DNA of 64,000 nucleotides, from contig CAJNDS010002386.1 in NCBI GenBank assembly GCA_905221605.1, forward strand, positions 388,943-452,942. The letters run 5' to 3'. Position 1 is the first letter of the stretch; every line of letters starts with the position of its first letter. Source of the stretch: Symbiodinium natans. Lineage: Eukaryota; Sar; Dinophyceae; Suessiales; Symbiodiniaceae. The position numbers were made by a program, and so were the translations under genes. The notes beneath the pieces were generated by a model. That model was not told the DNA's origin. It saw only the letters and a list, made by a program, of their open reading frames with translations, and searched no databases. Positions 44,390-56,540 of this stretch are shown here, one piece after another.

Positions 44390-45460
44390 CTTTATATATC
44401 CTTACCACGATGGCTTCTAGCCAGTTGGGTGGGACCTCTGCAGACATAAGTATTTGGTTATAGTATTCCAATAATGTGCTTACAGTGGAGTGGTCAAGAA
44501 GGAGGAATACGTCTGCAGGTATGTCATCTGGCCCTGGGGCCTTTCCTGGCTTGAGGGTGCTTAAGACCTCTTGGATCTCTTCTAGTGAAAATGGGGTCTC
44601 GTCTTCTGCTGTGGGGAAACATGAGGGGCCTAGAGATTAATGTGTTGGCGTCGGGGTCGGGGATACTTTCCCTAAAGGCTTCATGAGTACGGGGCCAGGG
44701 AACTGGTCTTCCGTGCTGTATGAGGTGTGATCGCTTACCTACAACCCACGTTTCTGTCTTCTTACCGCGTCCCAAACTGTTGACGAACTGCCCGAAGGTC
44801 TTGCAACAGTTGTTGATGGGTCCAGTGTACTCTATCCCGCCTTGCCATTTTCTTTGCTAAGTTTCTGAGTTTTTTGGCCTCCGGTAAAGACTGGGCTGCT
44901 GCGCTGCGTGCTTTTTCTAGGGCTTGCAAAGTTTCGTCTTTGATCCATCGGGTGCGTGGTCGGTGTGTTTGCCTAGGGACATGCTGCCTGAAGCGCCTTT
45001 GTAAGTGAGTCGTGTCCGACACCTTCCGCCGGGGGGGGGGGGGGGGGGGGGGGCACCGTCTTTGGGTGTTGGGCGGTTCCTGGCGGCCCTTGTTGTCAAG
45101 GGAGTCGGCTCTTTCATTGCTCTCGTGGCCCTTGTGCGCCTTTATCCATGAAAGTATCACTCCCGTTGACCCCTGACGGATAAGCTGACGTATGCGGTTA
45201 ATGAGCTGTTTATGCGCTGACGGGCGCCATTTGCCTTGGATAACGTTAAGCGCCCATCTGCTGTCTGAGTGTATTTCGATGCGGGGCAATTCCTGCTCGT
45301 TGGCAAACATTACTGCCTCGGCAATGGCGAGCCTACCGATGCACCTAGAAATGCGGAGTGGTCTGGGGTGACGGGGCCGTCCATTCCCCGTGGAATTTAG
45401 CGCACCAACCCCACCCGGCTGTCGTATGAGCACTACACCGGCCTCTTGACCCGGAACCAT
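44390..45460 (-). pseudogene. Non-LTR retrotransposon: RNase H followed by start of RT, truncated
   Basis: Reading the minus strand from 45460: an RNase H domain with AIAEAVMFAN, EIHSDSRWALNVI (about 45235-45275) and WIKAHKGHESNERAD (45104-45148), giving the E, D and D residues of the active site. A G14-20 run (45030-45052) and a basic linker follow. Then comes a segment typical of the region before RT (LRNLAKKMARRDRVHW). After a frame change there is ETPFSLEEIQEVLSTLKPGKAPGPDDIP (about 44600-44515) and LEYYNQILMSAEVPPNWLEAIVV, the fingers region of a LINE RT. The RT is cut off near 44390 before its catalytic box. RNase H normally follows RT in LINEs, so its position in front is unusual. Confidence 0.75.
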
Positions 45461-45587
45461 CCGTGTAAAAATGTATTACGGCGGAGTGGTCATCCGGGGC
45501 GTCCGGCTGAGAAGCAAAGGGTAGGGGAGGGTGAAGATGTGCTTTGAATGTGTCATTAAAGTGCTCTTTTTGTTCATCCGAGAGTGA

Positions 45588-46440
<853 letters not shown>

Positions 46441-46624
46441 TTATATTCATGCCTCGCGGGCTCGTTATAATATAATGAATAATGCACTCTCTACGTCTTT
46501 TAGTATTAATATAGTGAGCTCGTGAATGGGGGTTTTTGTAATCATAATATAGTGAGCCTGCGAACGAAGGCCCTGATAAATTGGAAGATGTCCGGGCAGG
46601 GGAGCAAGCTTCGAAGGGCTCTAC

Positions 46625-47446
46625 TTGGCAACTTCAATCACCGCTGCAACAGGCGCAAGGGAGCCGTCGTACTTTGACTTGACGCCCAGCAGTGAGCAGG
46701 CACCGACCTTTGGAGACCAGGATACGACTTCTGCTTGGTGGTATCAGAATGGAGACGAGCCTGAGAATTGGGGTTCGTGGGGACAAGGGAGAAGGGAAAG
46801 AGATCCTAGCAATCCTTGGGGCCTCACGATGCCACCACCTGGTCTTGGATCCAGACGACAGACATCTTCGGGAAGGCCAACGAGTCCAGGCGAAACGCCG
46901 GGCACCAAGCGAGTGGCGCCTGAAATTGCAAATGGCAAGTGGAAATGCTGGACGGATCTTCCGAAATACCATCGGGAGCCGGGGGAACCTTGGGAGCTTG
47001 GAATGGCTTTTACAACTTGGAAGCGACAAATCTTGGCAGTTTGCACTACCGTGGCGCCAGAGTTTGAAGCTTTTGTGGAAGGGAGATTTATGTTGGCCCA
47101 GACGAGACATGAGAGCAGAATGTCAGGAACTTCTCCGATTGAGGTTCCTAAGCTTGAAGCCTGCTTTGAGACATATGAAGCTCGTTTTGTGGTCAGCCTG
47201 ATGCGAATCCATCCAGCAGAGGTAAAAGACAGCGCGGTAGAGGATGCAGAGCATAAGATTACTTCGCTGGCTTTGCTTGAGGAGCTGGTCCACTAAGTCC
47301 AACCAGGGGGCCAGGAGGAGATAGCCAGTCTCCTACGATATATGCGAACTCTTGAGCCAGCGTCCTCCGCAAGGGACACGCTGGAGTGTATACGTCGGTG
47401 GAAGCTAGCCAGGTCGCGAGCAGCAGCCTTCAACCTCCCAAGTACT
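46625..47446 (+). pseudogene. Retroelement gag-like fragment with a nonsense codon
   Basis: The 223-codon frame begins with a low-complexity region (WWYQNGDEPENWGSWGQGRR, PPPGLGSRRQ) and then a GEPWELGMAFTTWKRQILAV segment, a helical middle and EHKITSLALLEELVH. Right after TAA at 47294-47296 the same frame continues QPGGQEEIASLLRYMRTLEPA and CIRRWKLARSRA to about 47446. There it is cut off by the subtelomere-like repeat. The W-K-x-x-x region plus the Gln-Pro-Gly-Gly and RRWKLARxRA pattern resembles gag proteins of LTR retrotransposons in dinoflagellates. Only the gag part remains; no protease, integrase or RT follows. Confidence 0.55.
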
Positions 47447-47454
47447 GCCGCGGC

Positions 47455-47740
47455 AAATAGATGTGTTTGCAAAGCGCCCCTTGGAAACAAATTCGTTTTT
47501 TTGTCGTGGTTTTGGGCCCTCTCGGACAGGTCTTGTTTTACAACTACTCGATTTGATTTCGGTTGCTTGAAGCCAAACCTCAAATTTCTAAACCCAATTT
47601 GAATTCCAGGTCCAGCTGGTCCTGGGTCTTTAAACCCGATTTGAACCCCGGGCCCTTAAACCCCAAACCCGGCTCGTTTTAAACAGATTTGTTTTCCAAA
47701 CGCGCTTTCGAAGCATTTTTGTTTGCACTGGATTTCCAAG
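47455..47740 (+). repeat. Telomere-adjacent repeat X, copy 1
   Basis: Contains GATGTGTTTGCAAAGCGCCC, CTTGGAAACAAATTCGTTTTT and, further on, TCCAAACGCGCTTTCGAAGC. Matching copies are at 53297-53556 and, shorter, at 54516-54590. Each copy borders degenerate telomere-like sequence. Confidence 0.85.
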
Positions 47741-47754
47741 CTTGATTTGAAACC

Positions 47755-48412
47755 CTAAAGCCCTTCTAAACCCATTTAAACCAGTCTGAACCCTTGTAAG
47801 CCCTAAAAACCCTTCTAAAACCTTGCAAAGCCCTTCTAAAACCCTTTTAAGCCCTTCTCAACCCTTGTAAGCCCTTCTAAAAACGAAGTAAAACCCTTCT
47901 AAATCCTGCTTAACCCTGTTACATCATCTAAAACCCTTCTCAACCTTCTAGACCCTTATAAGCCCTTAATGCCTTAACACATTTTTAAACCCTCCTAAAA
48001 CCCTTCGAAACTCTTCTAAACCCTTCTGAACCCTTTAAACCCTTTTACCCCGTTTAAACCCTGCTACACTCTTCCAAGCCCTTCTAAATCCTTCCAAGCC
48101 GTAAGCCCTTCTAAATCCTTCTAAGCCCTGCGAAATTCTTGGAAACACTTCGAAGTTCTTCGAAATCCTTCTAAAACCCTTTCAAACGCTTCTAAACCCT
48201 TGTAAGCTTAACAACCATTTTAAAAACTTCTAAAATCCTTCGAAACTTTTCGAAACCCTTCTAACCGTTTTAAGCCCCTTTAAATGAACCCTGAAAAAAC
48301 CTTGTAAACTCTTTTTGGCCCTTCTACTTCCAAATCCTTCAAAATTCCTCAATTTACTTCTAAACCTTCACCCCTCTTCTAAACCAATTGCCCTCTAAAC
48401 GCTTCTAAACCC
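47755..48412 (-). repeat. Degenerate CCCTTCTAAA telomere-like tract
   Basis: Irregular units such as CCCTTCTAAACCCTT, CCCTTGTAAGCCCTT and CCTTCGAAACCCTT run for about 650 bases with no coding frame. They look like diverged CCCTAAA repeats on the strand opposite to the following TTTAGGG array. Confidence 0.75.
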
Positions 48413-48601
48413 TTAGGGTTTAGGGTTTAGGGTTTAGGGTTTAGGGTTTAGGGTTTAGGGTTTAGGGTTTAGGGTTCAGGGTTCAGGGTTCAGGGTTTAG
48501 GGTTTAGGGTTTAGGGTTTAGGGTTTAGGGTTTAGGGTTTAGGGTTTAGGGTTTAGGGTTTAGGGTTTAGGGTTTAGGGTTTAGGGTTTAGGGTTTAGGG
48601 T
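48413..48601 (+). repeat. Interstitial TTTAGGG array 1
   Basis: About 27 units of TTTAGGG, with three TTCAGGG variants in the middle. It is the longest and purest such array in the window. Confidence 0.97.
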
Positions 48602-49628
48602 GTGTCAAAGGGGGACCGGTAAAAGGTTCTGTCGCCGCGTGGGCATGCAAAATTCGACGCGAGTTGTTTCGGCCTCGGAATACGCTTGAGAGCTCTTGAG
48701 AATGGGGCCTTGTATCGGCCGCGTCATTCTCCTTTGCCCACCCGCGCCCATAAAGGGCGGCTCCCACCCGTAACCAGCTCCGCCTTTTAGGGTTTAGTTT
48801 CCTAAACTCTTTTTTAGGAAACTATCTTGTTATGTTTTTTTGGTGGGTATTTGATTAATTGGTTATTGATGACAAACTAAGTAATTCATTCATAAGTAAT
48901 TAGTTCATAATTCATTAATACTTAAAGAATGTAAACAATGATGAATGCAATAATTCATAACATTTGGTTAAGAATTGATTACAAATATTTTTGAACTCAT
49001 TAGTAATTCATATATGATTAATTGATACTGAATGAATCATGAATCAATTAATGAGTAATACGTCGCACACACTACTAAAAGTATCTGGATATGGTGAATC
49101 GACTCAACACGATTGTGGCAAAGCTTAAGCTCTACCGTTTCCGTTTACAGGCGATCGTTCATCCGAATCGCGGCCTTTCGGACACTTCATAGGAATCCGA
49201 GCTTTCGGGGCACGATGGGGCGCCCTATATGATTACACCGAACTTTGTCGATTTTATCAGCGAAGACCCGGATTCCACCAGGCGTCCAAGAATCGTTGAT
49301 TGATGATGGCTTATATAAAATCGACCATTTTCGGCATCCGACGGTACCCCAGCGGACCCCGAAGACTCGGATTCCGAGATGCGTTCAAAATTGATGATCC
49401 CCTCGGATGGCAGCGACACTTATCGATTTCGTTCATTAGAATCGTCGACTATTGAACGCCTCGTGAAATATTGGATCCGTTGTTACTAATAAATAAATAA
49501 TAATAATCAATACGTTAATTAACAAATGCTTTACTTAATACTTCATTAATAATTATTTAATGATTTATTCACAATTCATTTTAATTAAGTAATTTATATG
49601 TATTTATGTAATCAATGAGCGGTGGCAG
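48602..49628. other. Non-coding, partly AT-rich stretch
   Basis: Nothing recognisable: a GC-rich start (48602-48790), then AT-rich sequence with many TAATTCAT/ATTAATTA motifs (48830-49070, 49480-49620). No ORF with a domain. Confidence 0.5.
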
Positions 49629-49957
49629 TACACACTAATAGAGGAAACCGAACGACATCCTTAAACCGCGTGGGACTTCCTGCGTTTCGACAAGGCTGGG
49701 AACCCAGGCCTCCTCCAGGAAACCGGACGACATCCTTAAACTGCGTGGGGCTTCTCAAGAATTCATAGCTACGGTAACAGCCCCGAGTCCTTCATCTGCT
49801 ACCACGCCATGGGAACATGTAAAATTCTCAGGAAACCCCACGCAATTTAAGGATGTCGTCTGGTTTCCTGGGGGAAGCTTGGGTTCCCAGCCTTGTCGAA
49901 ACGCAGGAAGCCCCACGCGGTTTAAGGATGTCGTTCGGTTTCCTCTTTTAGTGTGTA
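49629..49957. mobile_element. Foldback (MITE-like) element
   Basis: Two arms of about 120 bases (49629-49753 and 49838-49957) are inverted complements around an 85-base centre. The ends read TACACACTAA and TTAGTGTGTA. Each arm carries two copies of GACATCCTTAAAC(C/T)GCGTGGG. There is no ORF of its own. The structure suits a non-autonomous foldback transposon. Target-site duplications were not identified. Confidence 0.7.
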
Positions 49958-50261
49958 GCACGTACCCATGAGCACTTACTATGGACCAATTACACCCGAG
50001 CCCCAATTCATGGCTGATTAACATATTTATTTCCAATAATTTCCATTAGTTCAAAAACAGCGATTGTAATTTAAGATCGTTTATAAATTCGATGAGTCTT
50101 GGGGCAATTCTGGGGTACCTTTCAAAATCGACATGGGGCAACTCTTGGTTGCCTTTGGGCGAATTAACAAATGCTTGAAAGGAACTTCAGGATTCGGTGC
50201 TTCAGGAACACGGTTTCGGAATATCATTTAGCGAATATGGTTCAAGAACAGGACTTAGCGT

Positions 50262-52785
50262 GTCATTTCCGTCATATGAATTCTGTACTAAAATATCTTA
50301 CGAATCGATTCCTTTTCGCCACATCCTGTGGTGCCCCCCATGGACGCCTACATCATATTCCTAAATCATATTCGTGTATTCCTAAACCCTATTCGTTTAG
50401 GATTTAGCCGTGAATCGTATTCCTAAATCATATCCCTAAATCGTATTCGCTAAATCATATTCCTAAATCATATACGTATACGGTTTAGGCGCTAAATCAT
50501 AATCCCAAATCATATACGTATATGGTTTAGGCGCTAAATCATATACGTATATGATTTAGGAATATGATTTAGAGCCCCAAAACTGAAAAATGATGGGGTC
50601 ATTTCCGCCATATGAATTCTGTACTAAAATATCTTACGAATCGATTCCTTTTCGCCACATCCTGGGGTGCCCCCCATGGACGCCTAAATCATATTCCTAA
50701 ATCGTACTCGCTAAATCATATTCCTAAATCATATACGTATACGGTTTAGGCGCTAAATCATATACGTATATGATTTAGAAATATGATTTAGGAATATGAT
50801 TTAGAGCCCCAAAACTGAAAAATGAGGGGGTCATTTCCGCCATATGAATTCTGTACTAAAATATCTTATGAATCGACTCCTTTTCGCCACATCCTGTGGG
50901 TGCCCCCCATGGACGCCTAAATCATTTCCTAAATCGTATTCGCTAAATCATATTCCTAAATCATATACGTATACAGTTTAGGCGCTAAATCATATACGTA
51001 TATGATTTATGAATATGATTTAGGAATATGATTTAGAGCCCCAAAACTGAAAAATGATGGGGTCATTTCCGCCATATGAATTCTGTACTAAAATGTCTTA
51101 TGAATCGACTCCTTTCCGCCACATCCTGGGGTGCCCCCCATGAACGCCTAAATCATATTCCTAAATCGTATTCGCTAAATCATATTCCTAAATCATATAT
51201 GTATACGGTTTAGGCGCTAAATCATATACGTATATGATTTAGGAATATGATTTAGGAATATGATTTAGAGCCCCAAAACTGAAAAATGAGGGGGTCATTT
51301 CCGCCATATGAATTCTGTATTAAAATATCTTATGAATCGACTCCTTTCCGCCACATCCTGGGGTGCCCCCCATGAACGCCTAAATCATATTCCTAAATCG
51401 TATTCGCTAAATCATATTCCTAAATCATATACGTATACGGTTTAGGCGCTAAATCATATACGTATATGATTTAGGAATATGATTTAGGAATATGATTTAG
51501 AGCCCCAAAACTGAAAAATGAGGGGGTCATTTCCGCCATATGAATTCTGTACTAAAATATCTTACGAATCGACTCCTTTTCGCCACATCCTGTGGGTGCC
51601 CCCCATGGACGCCTAAATCATTTCCTAAATCGTATTCGCTAAATCATATTCCTGAATCATATACGTATACAGTTTGGGCGCTAAATCATATACGTATATG
51701 ATTTATGAATATGATTCAGGAATATGATTTAGAGCCCCAAAATTGAAAAATGATGGGGTCATTTCCGCCATATGAATCCTGTACTAAAATATCTTATGAA
51801 TCGACTCCTGTTCGCCACATCCTGGGGTGCCCCCCATGGACGCCTAAATCATATTCCTAAATCATATTCGCGTATTCCTAAACCCTATTCGTTGAGGATT
51901 TAGCCGTGAATCGTATTCCTAAATCATATTCCTAAATCGTATTCGCTAAATCATATTCCTAAATCATATACGTACACGGTTTAGGCGCTAAATCACATAC
52001 GTATATGATTTAGGAATATGATTTAGGAATATGATTTAGAGCCCCAAAACTGAAAAATGATGGGGTCGTTTCCGCCATATGAATTCTGTGCTAAAATATC
52101 TTACGAATCGATTCCTTTTCGCCACATCCTGGGGTGCCCCCCATGGACGCCTAAATCATATTCCTAAATCATATTCGCGTATTCCTAAACCCTATTCGTT
52201 GAGGATTTAGGCGTGAATCGTATTCCTAAATCATATTCCTAAATCGTATTCGCTAAATCATATTCCTAAATCATACACGTACACGGTTTAGGCGCTAAAT
52301 CACATACGTATATGATTTAGGAATATGATTTAGGAATATTATTTAAAGCCCCAAAACTGAAAAATGATGGGGTCGTTTCCGCCATATGAATTCTGTACTA
52401 AAATATCTTACGAATCGACTCCTTTTCGCCACATCCTGGGGTGCCCCCCATGGACGCCTAAATCATATTCCTAAATCATATTCGCATATTCCTAAACCCT
52501 ATTCATTTAGGATTTAGCTCTAAATCATATTCCTAAATCATATTCGCATATTCCTAAACCTTATTCATTTAGGATTTAGCTCAAAATCATAGTCATATTC
52601 CTAAATCATATTCCTACATCATATTCGCTAAATCATATTCCTAAATCATATTCGCATATTCCTAAACCCTATTCATGTAGGATTTAGCTCTAAATCATAT
52701 TCCTAAATCATATTCCTAAATCATATTCGCTAAATCATATTCCTAAATCATATACGTATATGGTTTAGGCGCTAAATCATATTCG
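50262..52785 (+). repeat. Satellite of about 232 bp (nine units)
   Basis: The marker ACATCCTG(T/G)GG lies at 50321, 50657, 50889, 51121, 51353, 51585, 51817, 52124 and 52431. Spacing is 336, then five times 232, then 307 twice. The unit consists of CCTAAATCATATT-type short repeats, a palindromic core CTAAATCATATACGTATATG/ATTTAG and a conserved non-repetitive half (CCCCAAAACTGAAAAATGA to CGCCACATCCTG). Longer units carry an extra CCTAAACCCTATTCGTT-type block. No coding frame is conserved. Confidence 0.95.
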
Positions 52786-53012
52786 ACGCAGAAAAATGAG
52801 TCCCGACCACAGGGTTTAGGGATTGATCTTTTAATGGGCCAGTACTGGCCGAGCTGCCCCTCTGCCTAGCGGTGGCACGGCTGAGTCGTTACAGTGCAAC
52901 AGTGTTTTGCCACATGGCAAGTGCTCTGTATGTGCGATGCCCTAAACAGACAGACGTCAGGCGGTTCGGCTGGTGGGGGCGGGGCGAAGCCCCCCCACCA
53001 GCCACGCCTGAG

Positions 53013-53063
53013 TTTAGGGTTTAGGGTTTAGGGTTTAGGGTTTAGGGTTTAAGGTTTAGGGTT
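53013..53063 (+). repeat. Interstitial TTTAGGG array 2
   Basis: Seven units, one TTTAAGG. Followed directly by GTTCGCCAGCGCAGCTGGCG, a hairpin-forming sequence also found after array 3. Confidence 0.95.
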
Positions 53064-53296
53064 CGCCAGCGCAGCTGGCGCCCTGGTCAATTCAGACCCC
53101 CCTCCCCCCAGGAACCAACCCTACACTCTAAGATTTCTAAACCCGATTTGAGTTTTTCCTCTTCCACCTGGTCCCCCGCCAGCCCCAGATTTTCTAAACC
53201 CAATTAGAATTCCGAGTCTAGGAAACCCGCCCAATGGCCAACTTGAATGATTTTGGACCCTTTTTGACCCTTCCAGACCTCCCGGGGCCCACGGCT

Positions 53297-53556
53297 AACA
53301 GATGTGTTTGCAAAGCGCCCCTTGGAAACAAATTCGTTTTTGTCGTGTTTTTGGGCCCTCCCGGACAGGTCTTGTTTTTAACGCTCGATTTTGACTTCGG
53401 GTTGCTTGAAGTCAAACCCCAAATTTCTAAACCCGATTTGAATTCCAGGTCCAGCTGGTCCTGGGTTTTAACCCCAGGCCCCTAAACCCCAAACCCGGCT
53501 CGTTTTAAACAGATTTGCTTTCCAAACGCGCTTTCGAAGCATTTTTGTTTGCATCG
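53297..53556 (+). repeat. Telomere-adjacent repeat X, copy 2
   Basis: Shares GATGTGTTTGCAAAGCGCCC to TCCAAACGCGCTTTCGAAGC with 47455-47740, with small indels. It is followed by degenerate CCCTTCTAAACC sequence to about 53900, as in copy 1. Confidence 0.85.
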
Positions 53557-54264
53557 CCTCCCCGTCTCTGGATTTCCAAGCTTGATTTGAAACCCCAAAG
53601 CCCTTCTAAACCCATTTAAACCAGTCTAAACCCTTTCCAAGCTTTTCTTTCAGCCGTTTAAACCTTTCGAAACTTTCAAAACCATCCTAATCTTTTTAAA
53701 CCCTTCGAAACACTTCTAAAGCTTTTCTAAACCATTTCTTGTAAACCCTTCTACTAAACCCTTCTAACCCCTTCTAAATCCTTCTAAAACCCATGAAACC
53801 CTTCGAAACCCTTGTAGACCCTTGAAACCCTTTTAAATCCTTCCCAAACATTTCTAATCTCTTCGAAACCCTTCCAAAACCGTCCCTTCTAAACCCCATG
53901 GAAATACCCCAAATGGCCATTTTCGTGACCTTTAACCCGTCTGGACCTTCACAAACCCTCAACCTAGTGCTAAAGCATAAGTGTTTTGCCAGTGGTTGTT
54001 GAGGTTTTTCGGCTAGGAGGTTTAAGTAAATTGAAAATATGGACCAACGAGTTTGAGTAAATCGGAGACTTCTTACGAAATTGTTGTTGAAACGTAGTGC
54101 CTTTTGATACTTTTCGGCAAAGAGGTTTGAATATAATGGAATCTGGACCAACATTTTTTTGTGGAGATCGGGGACTTCTTAGCAAATGTAGTTGAACCTC
54201 AACTGCGAAACTTTTGGTTTAACCAATATTCTGCGCTGGCGCATCAGGGCGAAGCCTCTAAAAT
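53557..54264. other. Degenerate telomere-like tract and non-coding sequence
   Basis: 53580-53900 repeats the CCCTTCTAAACC pattern seen at 47.8-48.4 kb. The rest (53900-54260) has no supported gene; a repeated TTTTCGGC(T/A)A(G/A)(G/A)AGGTTT(A/G)A motif occurs near 54007 and 54113. Confidence 0.6.
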
Positions 54265-54313
54265 TTAGGGTTTAGGGTTTAGGGTTTAGGGTTTAGGGTT
54301 TAGGGTTTAGGGT
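54265..54313 (+). repeat. Interstitial TTTAGGG array 3
   Basis: Seven units, again followed by GTTCGCCAGCGCAGCTGGCG. Confidence 0.95.
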
Positions 54314-54515
54314 TCGCCAGCGCAGCTGGCGCCCTAGTCAATTCGCCGCAGGCGTGGGACCCCCCCTCCCCCCAGGAACCATTCCAGGGCCCTAAAATTC
54401 TAAACCCGATTTGAGTTTGTCATCCCCCACTTGGTTTCCCCAGCCACAAATTTTTTTAAACCCGACTTGAATTCCCTTTTTGACCTTTGCAGACCTCTCG
54501 GGACCCGCGGTAAAC

Positions 54516-54590
54516 CGATGTGTTTGCAAAGCGCCCCTTGGAAACACATTTGTTTGTTTCCGTGTTTTTGGCCCTCCCGGACTGGTCTTT
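54516..54590 (+). repeat. Telomere-adjacent repeat X, copy 3 (short)
   Basis: GATGTGTTTGCAAAGCGCCC and CTTGGAAACACATTTGTTTG, a truncated, more diverged copy. Confidence 0.8.
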
Positions 54591-54929
54591 CGGGTTTTGC
54601 AGCTTCCAAAGCCGTTTTAAAACCTTTCAGGTTCTTGTAGAGATGTTTTTTCAGTATGCATTTATCAAGCCATTCTAAATCCTTTTGATTACTTTTTACA
54701 ACTGCTGAAAACCTTTTTACGGACCTTCTAATGAAAATCTTTATAAGAATTGCTTTCTCTGTAAAAAAAACGAACCATGAAACATCTTAGAAAAACCTTC
54801 TCAGTATCTTTCCAGTTCCTGCTAAAAACAATCCAAAAGCTTTCTTTCTAGACCTCGTGAATTCTGTGGCGGGGTCATCGTAGGTGACCTTTGAAAGAAG
54901 CCGAGTAACGTGTTCTGGTCACTCTGGCC

Positions 54930-56384
54930 TTTTGATCGTCTGGTGGAGGGCTTCTTGTGCTGTGAGCCAGCCAGAGTGGTACTCGGGAGTGTGCATGCGT
55001 CATGTTGTTCATTGCTGGTCTGATCTGCCAAGTATCCGGCAACGTTAAGTGCTCGTGGGTTTGCATGCTGCATGTTCTTTCATCATGCAGGGCTTAGAGT
55101 TTGCATTTGCAGGCGCGCAGCTGTTGTTTTTTTGCCGCGCGCTCTCACTCTTCTAGTGGTCGTTTCTTTTGCCCTTTTGGCAAGGCGTTTTTGGCCTTTG
55201 CTTTGGCCCTGCTTGCGGTGTTGTTGTCGGGCAGAGTCGCACGCGGCTTTGCCCCGGCTTTTCCTGCCACTGTCCTTTGCATTGGCGGCACGTGCTCATG
55301 CCGTTTGTGCGGGTGCTGCCGATGGCGTAGTTGAGACAGTATTGCCCGTTTCCTAGAAGATCTGCAGTCGTGGGCAAGGACTTTTTGCAGTTTCGGCAGG
55401 TAAACCAGCCCGCCCTTGTCCATTTGTCTTTCCCGCTCACTTTCAGCTGGCATGTTTGGCAGGCGGTGCAATGCGGCGGCATGGTGAGCATGGTGCTGGA
55501 GAAGTCCTTCACCGGGAAGGTCTCGCAGCAGACGCTGCAGGTCAGGGTTGGCTTGGCCTTCACGCAGGTCAGGCACTGCCGGAGGCGGTCGGCGTCCTCT
55601 TGCGTGGCGCGCAGGATCAGCACGTCCTCGCGGCTGCGGACTCGGCTGGCGACCACGGTGCCGTAGGAGACGTGGGTCCGGCGGTGGATGTTGAAGTCCA
55701 GCAGCACCGTGCTCCTTGCTTTTGCTTCTTCGGGCGTGTCTCTGCTGGTTTTTCTTGGGAGCTTATGTGCTTTTTCGTTCTGGGCGCGACGCACACGTGC
55801 TTAGAACAACGACGGCATCACATGATTGCGGGCGGAGGCGCAACGTCTTGCCTTGGCTGCTGTGGGCTGTGATGGCGAAGGCGGGTACCAGCGGCAGCTG
55901 AGTCCTGGAGACGGCCAACACGGGGTTCTTCCTGCCCTTGTCGACTTTCCAGGTGCGCTTCACCGGCTCGATCGGGTAGAGCCCTTGCTCCGCGGATCCG
56001 GCCAGCGTCCAATCGGCGTCCTTGAACTTCACGTACCTGCGTCTCTTTTCGCGAGACGTCGTCTTGGTTATGTACGCATAGGGTTTTTGTCCTTGTCCGT
56101 CTTTGATATGTTTCTTTGCTTGTGTTGCGGGCATGTGTGTGTGTGTGCGGGCCGAGTCGCACGAGGCGCGGCTGCTTTTCGTTCTACCGGCACGGTGATC
56201 GTGGCCAACAACGACGCCAAGTACCAGCTTGGCGTCGTTGTTGGCCACGATCACCGTGCCGGTCACGAACTTCATGTCCTGCAGCCTGGGGTCGTCGGGC
56301 TCGTCGATGACCCCCTGCCTGGAGGCCCAACCGAATAATGTGTGTCGGTTACTTTGGGCCGGCCTGTTGCCGCTGTGTTCTGGA
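54930..56384 (-). pseudogene. Duplicated 3' part of the Helitron/Pif1-type helicase gene
   Basis: Mirrors 56385-57900. On the minus strand it holds an exon with PVLAVSRTQLPLVPAFAITAHSS (the last helicase motif, about 55900-55960). Next comes DFNIHRRTHVSYGTVVASRVRSREDVLIL (about 55620-55700), then Cys pairs (CLTCVKAKPTLTCSVC, CTACQTC, CRNC, CRQC) and the common 3' flank. Compared with the other copy it lacks about 310 bases (the first Cys cluster) between ILRA and the QCLTC segment. Its 5' side carries a snap-back inverted duplication at 56186-56263. Almost certainly a non-functional partial duplicate. Confidence 0.75.
56186..56263. repeat. Perfect 36-bp inverted repeat with 6-base loop
   Basis: Arm 56186-56221 is the exact reverse complement of arm 56228-56263, with loop TACCAG between. 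The right arm is the helicase exon segment coding TGTVIVANNDAK on the minus strand; the left arm is its inverted copy. Confidence 0.98.
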
Positions 56385-56540
56385 TCCGTCTGGTGGAGGC
56401 TTCTTGTGCTGTGAGCCGGAGTGGTACTCGGGAGTGTGAATGCATCATGTTTTATTGCTGGTCTGAACTGCCAAGTATGCGGCAACGTTAACTGCGCGTG
56501 GTCGCATGCTGCATGTTCTGCATCACTTAGCACTTAGAGT

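Noticed and set aside
47755-48601. Head-to-head telomere fusion
   Set aside because: A fusion would read TTTAGGG then CCCTAAA on one strand; here the C-rich tract comes first and is highly degenerate.
50262-52785. CRISPR-like array
   Set aside because: Units are 232-336 bases with no short constant repeat separated by unique spacers, and the context is eukaryotic.
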